Part shown: positions 1-6,075 of the stretch, piece after piece
Layout: the number at the start of each line of letters is the position of its first letter
Position numbering within the stretch: the stretch's first letter is position 1
Source of the DNA: Cyanobacteria bacterium OH_CDB_20
GTDB lineage: Bacteria > Cyanobacteriota > Vampirovibrionia > Gastranaerophilales > Gastranaerophilaceae
Assembly: GCA_023415935.1 (NCBI GenBank)
Contig: JAEZIX010000067.1
Location: 1-22,068, forward strand
Length of the DNA: 22,068 bases
Reading direction: 5' to 3'
The notes under the pieces: generated by a model
Databases searched by the model: none
Told to the model about the DNA's origin: nothing
Seen by the model: only the letters and a program-made list of their open reading frames with translations
Translations under genes and position numbers: made by a program

Positions 1-101
1 TTGTTCCCCTGTCTAATATGAGGATTCCCCCATTTCAATTGTGATTTTATCACATAAATATTTTTTTTAAAGTTCTTTTGTACACATTTCGTTTGTTACA
101 A

Positions 102-128
102 TTGGACATTTCTTATTCGACATAATAT
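102..128 (+). promoter_or_regulatory. Candidate promoter for the MscS/M48 operon
   Basis: TTGGAC at 102-107 and TAATAT at 123-128 resemble -35 and -10 boxes, with a short 15-base spacer. Transcription would begin near 135, leaving room for the AGGA ribosome binding site at 145-148. The spacer is shorter than ideal and the surroundings are very AT-rich, so this is tentative. Confidence 0.3.
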
Positions 129-154
129 TATTTACAAAAAAGATAGGATGCAAT

Positions 155-1021
155 ATGGATATAATTAAGGATTATTTAACACACGAATCGTTCTACAATA
201 ATATTTTTGTAATTTTTACAATCAGATTTGTCATATTAATTATAATTCTTAAAATTGCACACATATTTATAAATATGCTTACAAAAGGAATATTCTTAAA
301 AATATCTGATTCTGAATATGAAAAACAAATAAAGACAGTGGTTTCCACTTTAAAATCAGTCATTGATATTGTTTTATCTTTAATTTTTGTCATGGAATTT
401 TTAACAAAAATCGGAGTAGACATCGGACCAATATTAACTGCAGCAGGTGTTTTAGGTGTAGCTGTTGGTTTTGGCGCAAAAAGATTTGTAGAAGATATAA
501 TTTCAGGTTTTATTCTCATTCTTGAAGGTCAAATTAGAGTCGGAGATTACATTGAAATTAGTGGCAAATCTGGAACTGTCGAACGCCTTAACCTAAAAAT
601 GGTAGTGTTAAGAGACGTTGACGGAAAAGTCCACTATATAAGAAACGGCATGATAGATATTGTTTCAAACTACACAAGAGACTACGCTTATGCACTTTCT
701 GAACTTGGTATTGCTTATAAAGAGAATGTTGATAATGTTATAAAAATTATAAAAGACATAGCAGAAAATGAGCTTTTAAAATCAAAATGTGCTAAATATA
801 TTATTGGAGATCTTGAGATGATGGGTGTTTCAGCATTCAGCGATTCTTCAGTAAATATAAAATACAGAATTAAAACAAAGCCAATGCATCAATGGGAAGT
901 TGAAAGAGAATTTAACAGATTAATTAAAAATAAATTTGATGAAATGGGAATTGAAATGCCTTTGCCACAAAAAACCTTATATCTTAAAAGTGATAAAAAT
1001 ATTGAAATTATAGAGAGTTAG
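155..1021 (+). CDS. mscS: MscS-family small-conductance mechanosensitive channel
   Basis: This is an inner-membrane channel of the MscS family, expected to open under membrane tension and release solutes on hypo-osmotic shock. The 288 residues match the usual MscS length. Hydrophobic segments lie near residues 15-40, 62-88 and 90-125. The third is the Gly/Ala-rich pore helix (AAGVLGVAVGFGAKR, 96-110), followed by the family's beta-domain start (ILEGQIRVGDYIEI, 122-135) and an RNGMI...SNY stretch (163-173) equivalent to the conserved PNG...N motif. The ATG follows AGGA with six bases between. The M48 protease gene begins ten bases after the stop, so the two are probably cotranscribed. Family assignment is firm; gating behaviour and ion preference cannot be read from sequence. 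Confidence 0.93.
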   Translation: MDIIKDYLTHESFYNNIFVIFTIRFVILIIILKIAHIFINMLTKGIFLKISDSEYEKQIKTVVSTLKSVIDIVLSLIFVMEFLTKIGVDIGPILTAAGVLGVAVGFGAKRFVEDIISGFILILEGQIRVGDYIEISGKSGTVERLNLKMVVLRDVDGKVHYIRNGMIDIVSNYTRDYAYALSELGIAYKENVDNVIKIIKDIAENELLKSKCAKYIIGDLEMMGVSAFSDSSVNIKYRIKTKPMHQWEVEREFNRLIKNKFDEMGIEMPLPQKTLYLKSDKNIEIIES

Positions 1022-1030
1022 GAGTAAAAA

Positions 1031-1870
1031 ATGAAAAAGATACTACTTACAATAGTTTGCTTTTTAGCTTTGGAAATGTCAGTTTTTGCAGCAACAACTA
1101 CAAATTGGAATACTGAAGCTAGCCTTAAACGTGTAAACACAATTGGTCAAAAGATTTTAACGAGTAACAAACTACCTACACAGATTACATTTAAAGTCTC
1201 TGAGGTAGATGAAATAAACGCATACGCTAATGCAAATAATGAAATTTATGTGTATAAAGGACTTTTGCAATATGTTCAAGATGACACTGAACTTGCTGCT
1301 GTTATTTCACACGAAATCGGACACATTGTAAGCGCACATTCTGCTAAAAAATCTATATATTCTACAATGATTAACTACGGTGCATCACAAGTAACAGGTG
1401 TAAATGCTACTAAAACTGCAGAAATCGCTGGAGACTTAACTAAGCTAAAAATGTCTAGAAAATATGAATATCAAGCAGACATGGCTGCAGTAGATTTGTT
1501 GATAGGCGCAGGATACAACCCTTTAGCTATGATTTCTGTTCTTAATAAAATCTGCGGAAATTATATGGATATAATTGAAACTCATCCATCAGGGGACAAA
1601 AGAACTCTTAACATATATGATTATTTGTCATACAATTACCCGGCGACAATAACAAAAACATATACCTCAGACTCTTATAAAAGTTTTGTAAATTATGTAA
1701 CCCCAATTGTTGCAGAAAGAAAAACAACACCTTCTAAAATGAAAAAATATGAAAAAACACAAGCAAAATACAAGAAGGAAAAATTAAAAAGAATCGAACA
1801 AATGAGAAAGTCTTCAAACCCTTGGAACACTTCTTATACAGTGTTACAAATCATGAGCTCAATGAATTAG
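1031..1870 (+). CDS. Secreted M48-family zinc metalloprotease
   Basis: A 279-residue exported protease of family M48 (Ste24/BepA/LoiP-like). Residues 1-21 form a signal peptide: KK, a hydrophobic stretch, then a VFAA cleavage region. The HEIGH zinc site is at 94-98, and the third zinc ligand is probably Glu146 in a YEYQAD motif, with the family's Asp at 150. A THPSGDKR motif near residue 184 is also typical of M48. There are no TPR repeats, so it is shorter than BepA; the C-terminus is Lys-rich. The likely role is quality control of envelope proteins outside the inner membrane. Its ribosome binding site (GGAG) overlaps the stop codon of the MscS gene, indicating an operon and perhaps a shared response to envelope stress. 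Confidence 0.9.
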   Translation: MKKILLTIVCFLALEMSVFAATTTNWNTEASLKRVNTIGQKILTSNKLPTQITFKVSEVDEINAYANANNEIYVYKGLLQYVQDDTELAAVISHEIGHIVSAHSAKKSIYSTMINYGASQVTGVNATKTAEIAGDLTKLKMSRKYEYQADMAAVDLLIGAGYNPLAMISVLNKICGNYMDIIETHPSGDKRTLNIYDYLSYNYPATITKTYTSDSYKSFVNYVTPIVAERKTTPSKMKKYEKTQAKYKKEKLKRIEQMRKSSNPWNTSYTVLQIMSSMN

Positions 1871-1998
1871 TATTTTATTGTGACTTTACAAACAATTAAC
1901 TAAATTGTAAAATTTTATTAACATGCTCTATTTTTAATGGCAAATAATTTATTTATATACATTAAAATAAGTGTAAAGTAAGTGAATCGGAGTTTTAT

Positions 1999-2661
1999 AT
2001 GAACATTTCAAAAATTAACTGCACACCAATATCTCCAAAATCTGTTTCATTCGGAAATTCAGATGAATACGAAAACTATAGTACTTCTGAAATTCCAGAA
2101 GATGGTTTTTCAAAATCATCAATGACTGAAGAACAAAAACTGGATGCACTTAACGGAGCATATAAAGAAGTTGTTTCAAAAGCTCCTCAATCTAAAGTAG
2201 GAAAAGTACTTGGTAATGTAACTGCAATCGGTCTAACAGCTGCTTCATTTGCATTAGTCGGTACAAGATTTATTAAAAAATTCTTATCTGAAGCTAAAGT
2301 AACAAAATTAGTTAGAGATATGCAAGAAGCAGTTATAAGCGACAAAGGTTTTAAAGTAGCTGAAAACTTAACTAAAAAAGCAACTGGCCTTGTATCATCA
2401 ATTAAAAGTCCTAAACTACAAGGAATGCTAAAAGGACTTCCTGAAATGCCTAACAGAGTTATGGAAGCAGTCTTTAACTTTGACCTAGGTAAAGTACCAA
2501 AAATCTTTACAAGAGCTACTCAAGTGGCAACTGGTGCAATCGGTGCAGCAGTCGCAACAAAAGATAGAGATGGCGATGGCCAAAGTGATATAAAAGAAAA
2601 AGCTGTAGGAGCATTTAAAGCAGCAGATGCTGTTGGTAGTGTGGTACTTGGCTTAAGCTAA
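1999..2661 (+). CDS. Uncharacterised protein with N-terminal SVSFGN tag and EF-hand-like loop
   Basis: I do not recognise a family for this 220-residue protein. It begins with a polar leader ending in SVSFGN (15-20), resembling the leader of the mutase-isomerase fusion in this window. One clear hydrophobic segment (about 72-92) could span or insert in a membrane, and a second Ala/Gly-rich stretch lies at 175-186. Residues 189-200 read DRDGDGQSDIKE and place acidic residues at positions 1, 3, 5, 9 and 12 of an EF-hand loop with Gly at 6; position 8 is Ser rather than the usual aliphatic residue. That suggests a calcium-binding loop, as in dockerins or thrombospondin type 3 repeats, but only one copy is present. 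GGAG at 1989-1992 precedes the ATG, and a strong terminator follows, so the gene seems monocistronic. Confidence 0.75.
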   Translation: MNISKINCTPISPKSVSFGNSDEYENYSTSEIPEDGFSKSSMTEEQKLDALNGAYKEVVSKAPQSKVGKVLGNVTAIGLTAASFALVGTRFIKKFLSEAKVTKLVRDMQEAVISDKGFKVAENLTKKATGLVSSIKSPKLQGMLKGLPEMPNRVMEAVFNFDLGKVPKIFTRATQVATGAIGAAVATKDRDGDGQSDIKEKAVGAFKAADAVGSVVLGLS

Positions 2662-2680
2662 TATCAAAATAGTAAATACT

Positions 2681-2711
2681 AAAAAGAGAACACAATGTGT
2701 TCTCTTTTTTT
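2681..2711 (+). terminator. Rho-independent terminator after the 220-residue protein gene
   Basis: AGAGAACA (2685-2692) pairs with TGTTCTCT (2698-2705) around a five-base loop, followed by seven T (2705-2711). The A-run before the stem can extend the pairing and makes a reverse function possible. Confidence 0.88.
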
Positions 2712-2721
2712 GAATAAATAC

Positions 2722-2755
2722 AAAAAAATAAGGCGGGGATTAACCTCGCCTTATT
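2722..2755 (-). terminator. Rho-independent terminator of rplY
   Basis: A 12-bp stem (2727-2738 with 2744-2755, one G-T pair) closes a five-base loop. On the minus strand it is followed by a T-run (complement of A2722-2728). It lies just after the rplY stop and sits tail to tail with the plus-strand terminator at 2681-2711. Confidence 0.88.
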
Positions 2756-2767
2756 TTAATTCAATTA

Positions 2768-3049
2768 TTAAACTAATTTAAATTGAATACTCATGTTTTC
2801 TGCAGTTGCATAATTCTTTTGTATTTTTGCAACTTGTGCTTTAACATTTTTGCCTTCAACTTTAAATTCAAATGTAGCAGCAGGATTTTTCTTGTATTCA
2901 AGATTAAATTCTTTTGCGTTAATTTGTACTGATTTTGAATCTACGCCTTTTGCATAAATGGTAGCAGGGATAAAACCTGATTGTCTTACTTGACGTGGAT
3001 TTTTAGCTGCATCTTTTTCTTCAGCTGTTAATTTTACTGTATCTGCCAT
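2768..3049 (-). CDS. rplY: 50S ribosomal protein bL25 (short form)
   Basis: This 93-residue protein is bL25, which binds 5S rRNA in the large ribosomal subunit. The N-terminal part carries the family pattern: an Arg-rich RQVRQSGFIPATIYAKG at 19-35, followed by beta strands ending in a hydrophobic C-terminus. Its length matches the short form in Escherichia coli (about 94 residues); the CTC-type C-terminal extension of many other bacteria is absent. The ATG is preceded by AAGGAG with seven bases between, one of the best ribosome binding sites in the window, as expected for a highly translated gene. A TATAAT on the minus strand at 3083-3088 is the likely -10 box. It stands alone between divergent folP and its own terminator. 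Confidence 0.9.
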   Translation of the reverse strand: MADTVKLTAEEKDAAKNPRQVRQSGFIPATIYAKGVDSKSVQINAKEFNLEYKKNPAATFEFKVEGKNVKAQVAKIQKNYATAENMSIQFKLV

Positions 3050-3082
3050 AATTATTTCTCCTTAAATAATATCTTTAGTTAA

Positions 3083-3088
3083 ATTATA
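3083..3088 (-). promoter_or_regulatory. -10 box of rplY
   Basis: Minus-strand TATAAT, which would start transcription near 3076 and give a leader of about 27 bases containing the AAGGAG site. A minus-strand TTGACT at 3112-3117 is 23 bases upstream, too far for a normal -35, so the -35 is unclear. Confidence 0.5.
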
Positions 3089-3110
3089 ATACAAATATAT
3101 TTTTAGATAA

Positions 3111-3140
3111 TAGTCAAAACTACAAATTTGTTACTATAAT
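3111..3140 (+). promoter_or_regulatory. Promoter of folP, apparently leaderless
   Basis: TAGTCA (3111-3116) and a perfect TATAAT (3135-3140) are 18 bases apart. The ATG of folP is at 3147, six bases after the -10 box, where the transcript itself should begin. No ribosome binding site exists upstream. This fits a leaderless mRNA. Confidence 0.6.
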
Positions 3141-3146
3141 GTAATT

Positions 3147-4328
3147 ATGCCTGACGAGATAATAATTAAATATATATCTGAAGATACAGAAAAAGAGCTT
3201 AATTCAATAAATTTTGATGAAAGCTATCTTCCGGTTGCGATAAAAAAATTCTGCAACAAAAAATTCAAGATATTTAATTTAAAACCAGCCGAAGCTAATA
3301 TACTAAAACAACTTTGCTTATCGTTAGGTTTTGACTGCGCAGTAAATAGAAACGTTATAACTTGTAAATGCGAATATTCAGATTGCATTATCAATGCAAA
3401 TGAAAAACAGCTTATTGAACTAAATAAAAAACTAAAATTACAGCCTTTCAGGTTAAAAGAATTATCAAATAAAATTCAAGAATTATTCTCTGATAAAAAA
3501 CCTTTGATTATCAGGGATATACATATAAAAAGTGATTCCAAGCTCATTATGGGTATTTTGAATGTAACCCCTGATTCATTCTCTGACGGAGGAAAATTTT
3601 TCTCTATAGATGATGCACTATCTAGAGCAAAAGAGATGATTAATGAAGGTGTTGATATAATAGATATTGGAGGGGAATCTACTCGTCCAAATGCTGAAAT
3701 TGTTGACATTCAAGAAGAAATAAAAAGAGTAATTCCTGTTATACAAAAAATAAGAGACTATAGCAAAGACATCATAATAAGTATTGATACCAGAAATTAC
3801 GAGACAGCTAAACTTGCAATAGAAGCAGGAGCAGATATTGTAAATGACGTTTCTGGACTCTCTGACAATAATCTTTTAGACTTTGTGGCAATAAATAATA
3901 TTCCAACAATTATAATGCATTCAGATAAAGTACCGGCACAAAGTTCAACAGAAACTGAAAATTCAAAATCTGATATAGTTGAAGAAATTTATATAAGCCT
4001 TCATAAAAAAATTCAAATTTTGAAGTCAAAAGGCATGAAACAAGAAAATATTATTATTGATGTCGGTATTGGCTTTGGAAAATCCCCAGATGACAGTTTT
4101 GAGATTTTAAAAAGAATTGACGAATTTTCTTCGCTTAATTGTCTAAACCTGGTTGGAGTCTCAAGAAAATCATTTATTTCAAAAACATTTAATATTTCAG
4201 AAGAAGAGCTTGAGCAAGCTACATTAGCTTTAGATACAGTTTTGTTAACCAAAAATGTTAATGTTTTAAGAGTCCATGATACTAGCAAGCATGTAAAAAT
4301 GCTCAAGTATGTTAATAAAATTATTTAA
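3147..4328 (+). CDS. folP: Dihydropteroate synthase with N-terminal extension
   Basis: This enzyme joins 6-hydroxymethyl-dihydropterin pyrophosphate to p-aminobenzoate to make dihydropteroate in folate synthesis. The catalytic TIM barrel occupies about residues 130-393. It shows MGILNVTPDSFSDGG (135-149), GGESTRP (175-181), DTRN (214-217), NDVSG (233-237), GIGFGKS (307-313), SRKSF (339-343) and RVHD (375-378). The usual MHMxG segment reads MHSDK (257-261), keeping the His but not the following residues. The protein is 393 residues against about 280 for a minimal enzyme; the extra 125 residues resemble an N-terminal domain I recall from some Firmicutes-type DHPS proteins, ending in LKLQPFRLKEL. 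Four Cys at 64, 73, 75 and 80 lie in it. No other folate gene is nearby. Confidence 0.92.
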   Translation: MPDEIIIKYISEDTEKELNSINFDESYLPVAIKKFCNKKFKIFNLKPAEANILKQLCLSLGFDCAVNRNVITCKCEYSDCIINANEKQLIELNKKLKLQPFRLKELSNKIQELFSDKKPLIIRDIHIKSDSKLIMGILNVTPDSFSDGGKFFSIDDALSRAKEMINEGVDIIDIGGESTRPNAEIVDIQEEIKRVIPVIQKIRDYSKDIIISIDTRNYETAKLAIEAGADIVNDVSGLSDNNLLDFVAINNIPTIIMHSDKVPAQSSTETENSKSDIVEEIYISLHKKIQILKSKGMKQENIIIDVGIGFGKSPDDSFEILKRIDEFSSLNCLNLVGVSRKSFISKTFNISEEELEQATLALDTVLLTKNVNVLRVHDTSKHVKMLKYVNKII

Positions 4329-4330
4329 TT

Positions 4331-4753
4331 TTAATTTTTATTCTTTTTCTTAATATTCTCAAAAACTTCATCAAATGTTTCGATTGGAGTGAATTTATAC
4401 CCACAATTTTCAGCAAGCTCCCCTCCCATCATAAAAATTTGTTCGGATGGATAGCGCCTACATATCCCACAACGTTCTTTATGTATTGTACAGATATGTT
4501 TTTCTTCATCAAATTTTGTACACTTAAAAACTAATCCAAGTTCATCCTTATCAACAACTTCAAGGTAAGTATAAAAAGGGTGTAATTTCTTAAGTCTTTC
4601 AAACTCTTCTTCTGTTTGAATTACACTTTTATGTCTAACATATATTTTTTGGCAACAAAGCCCGCATCTTAAACACTCACCTGAGCGGTAATATTTACGC
4701 CTAAGAATATGTTTATAATATATTTTTTTTATTTTGTCTAAAATATCTTTCAT
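4331..4753 (-). CDS. YkgJ-like CxxCxxCC metal-cluster protein
   Basis: A small protein of the CxxCxxCC family (PF03692), thought to bind zinc or an iron-sulfur cluster; functions are mostly unknown, though FliB-type flagellin N-methylases share the motif. Counting from the ATG at 4753 (140 residues), Cys are at 27, 30, 33, 34, 78, 88, 95, 98 and 117, with the typical ICTIHKERCGICRRYP (87-102). The frame stays open upstream to a GTG at 4777, but that codon follows directly on the T-run of the preceding gene's terminator, and its only candidate ribosome binding site lies inside the hairpin, so ATG 4753 is preferred. No ribosome binding site precedes it; a TATTAT lies six bases upstream. The stop codon is two bases from the convergent folP stop. 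Confidence 0.8.
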   Translation of the reverse strand: MKDILDKIKKIYYKHILRRKYYRSGECLRCGLCCQKIYVRHKSVIQTEEEFERLKKLHPFYTYLEVVDKDELGLVFKCTKFDEEKHICTIHKERCGICRRYPSEQIFMMGGELAENCGYKFTPIETFDEVFENIKKKNKN

Positions 4754-4759
4754 AACAAA

Positions 4760-4765
4760 ATAATA
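4760..4765 (-). promoter_or_regulatory. -10-like box six bases before the YkgJ-like ATG
   Basis: Minus-strand TATTAT is followed by six bases and then the ATG at 4753, the same geometry as folP. No convincing -35 is visible. It suggests a leaderless transcript, but the AT-rich context makes chance matches likely. Confidence 0.4.
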
Positions 4766-4777
4766 GAATAAAAACAC

Positions 4778-4801
4778 AAAAAAAAAGACTCCTGAGAGTC
4801 T
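4778..4801 (-). terminator. Terminator of the FlgM-like gene
   Basis: AGACTC and GAGTCT (4786-4791 and 4796-4801) form a six-bp stem with a four-base loop. On the minus strand nine T follow (4778-4786). It lies about 50 bases after the stop of the gene at 4849-5190. Confidence 0.8.
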
Positions 4802-4848
4802 ACGTTAACACAAACTTTACGACACACTGTGTTACCCTAATAAAAAAC

Positions 4849-5190
4849 TTACCCGAACACGTCCTTCAAAAACTTTTGATTTGAGAACAGTTCATCAAGA
4901 ATATTCCCTTCTCCGGTATCCACTTCGCCATTTAACAATTTTTCAGCAACTTTTGCATTGTGAGACAAATCCTCAGGATCTGAAAGTGCAAGTCCAGTAA
5001 AAGCTTTAATATCTTTGTCTTTTTGATAAAGTTTCAATGCAGCACTTGAGATATCAAGTTGATCTATTAATAGATTTTTATCAACTTTTGAATACGGATT
5101 TGTAGCATTGTTAACAGCATCGGTCTTTTCTGTTCCTGATGCTTGTGTCAATTGCTGACTTAAATCGTTATTATTAATTCCTTTTAACAT
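4849..5190 (-). CDS. Small protein, possibly a FlgM-like anti-sigma factor
   Basis: I cannot assign this 113-residue protein firmly. It is polar, with no signal peptide or membrane segment. The order of features resembles FlgM, the anti-sigma factor of flagellar sigma-28: a disordered Gln/Thr/Asn-rich N-terminus, a DQLDISSAALKLY segment (43-55) like the DxxxISxxA motif of FlgM, then KVAEKLLNGEVD (80-91) like the KVxxLKxxIxxGxY region, and a hydrophobic C-terminal helix. These matches are short and could be coincidental. The ATG follows GAGGAG with five bases between. A terminator follows, so the gene is monocistronic. The window has one other motility-linked family (a MAF/DUF115 protein), but no flagellar structural gene. 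Confidence 0.65.
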   Translation of the reverse strand: MLKGINNNDLSQQLTQASGTEKTDAVNNATNPYSKVDKNLLIDQLDISSAALKLYQKDKDIKAFTGLALSDPEDLSHNAKVAEKLLNGEVDTGEGNILDELFSNQKFLKDVFG

Positions 5191-5256
5191 CTCTACTCCT
5201 CACAACTATATTATCCATTATTATTTTTTCAATTCTATGAACCAGAGGAACAATAT

Positions 5257-5278
5257 ATATTGACCATGTGGTTAATAT
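5257..5278. promoter_or_regulatory. Operator-like 22-base inverted repeat
   Basis: ATATTGACCA and TGGTTAATAT flank a two-base centre, with nine of ten arm positions complementary. It lies between two divergent genes, about 70 bases upstream of the presumed dedA transcription start and 67 bases upstream of the FlgM-like start codon. It has no T-run and reads as a dimeric regulator site rather than a terminator. Confidence 0.45.
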
Positions 5279-5324
5279 TTAAAAATTCAGCATGCTTTTT
5301 AGTGCGGCATGTTTAAGGTAAGAT

Positions 5325-5330
5325 TATAAT
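5325..5330 (+). promoter_or_regulatory. -10 box of the DedA gene
   Basis: A perfect TATAAT that would start transcription near 5337. No sequence resembling TTGACA lies 16-18 bases upstream, so the promoter may depend on an activator. Confidence 0.45.
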
Positions 5331-5363
5331 ATTGAAAGTACATGGGAGTTGAGGGATTTTACT

Positions 5364-5993
5364 ATGGAATTTGTAAATAATATCATATTACACTTAGTTA
5401 ACTGGATAGAAGCTACAATTACAGCTATTGGACCATTTGGGATATCTTTACTTATGGCTATTGAATCTTGTAATATTCCTCTTCCGAGCGAAGCAATATT
5501 ACCTTTTGCTGGATATTTGGTAACTAAAGGATTATTTTCAATTCATACAGCAGCTTTTGCGGGCGCTTTCGGATGTGTCTTAGGCTCAATTCCTTCTTAT
5601 TATTTGGGCTATTTTGGAGGAAGACCGTTTATTGAAAAATATGGAAGATGGTTCCTCATTAGCAAAAAAGATCTTGAAATGGCTGATAAATGGGAGAAAA
5701 AATGGGGAGACCTTGCATTTTTTATATGCAGAATGCTTCCTGTTGTAAGAACATTTATCTCGCTTCCGGCAGGTATACTAAAAGCCAGACTATCAACATT
5801 CGTTTTATTCACATTCCTTGGTTCTCTTGTATGGAGCTACTTCCTAGTATATGTTGGAATAAAATTCGGCGAAAATATGGAATTATTTTCTGCAATTTGG
5901 CACAAATTTGATATTGCGATTGTTTTAACTTGTATTATCCTATTTGTACTCTATATTTATCATCATATTAAAAATTTAAAAGAAGAATATTAA
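5364..5993 (+). CDS. DedA-family membrane protein (VTT domain)
   Basis: An integral membrane protein of the DedA/VTT family; members act in lipid-carrier or phospholipid transbilayer transport and in proton-motive-force maintenance. From ATG 5364 it has 209 residues, typical for the family. Family signatures are Glu34 with PLPSE at 39-43 and the following AGYL, the re-entrant GSIPSYYLGYFGG (74-86), Arg123 and Arg129 in RMLPVVRTF (123-131) with LPAG at 134-137, and a GSLVW at 153-157. The start is chosen because GAGGG at 5351-5355 lies eight bases before this ATG; a TTG at 5349 in the same frame would have GGGAG touching it, too close to work. Which lipid it handles cannot be read from sequence. 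Confidence 0.9.
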   Translation: MEFVNNIILHLVNWIEATITAIGPFGISLLMAIESCNIPLPSEAILPFAGYLVTKGLFSIHTAAFAGAFGCVLGSIPSYYLGYFGGRPFIEKYGRWFLISKKDLEMADKWEKKWGDLAFFICRMLPVVRTFISLPAGILKARLSTFVLFTFLGSLVWSYFLVYVGIKFGENMELFSAIWHKFDIAIVLTCIILFVLYIYHHIKNLKEEY

Positions 5994-6075
5994 TTTTGTA
6001 AATAAAAAATAAAACAACTAGCAAATTTTTTTTTTAGAAGTATTATTATCTTGTGTTTATTTAAGGAGAGACAAT

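Noticed and set aside
40..68. TGTGAT-TTT-ATCACA inverted repeat followed by T's, as a CRP site or terminator
   Set aside because: The spacing is one base short of a CRP site, the stem is only six pairs, and six bases separate it from the T-run. No gene end is visible upstream to assign it to.
4754..4777. GTG at 4777 as the start of the YkgJ-like gene
   Set aside because: It directly follows the T-run of the preceding gene's terminator, with its only candidate ribosome binding site inside the hairpin 11 bases away.
5349..5363. TTG at 5349 as the start of the DedA gene
   Set aside because: GGGAG touches the codon with no spacing, whereas ATG 5364 has GAGGG eight bases upstream.
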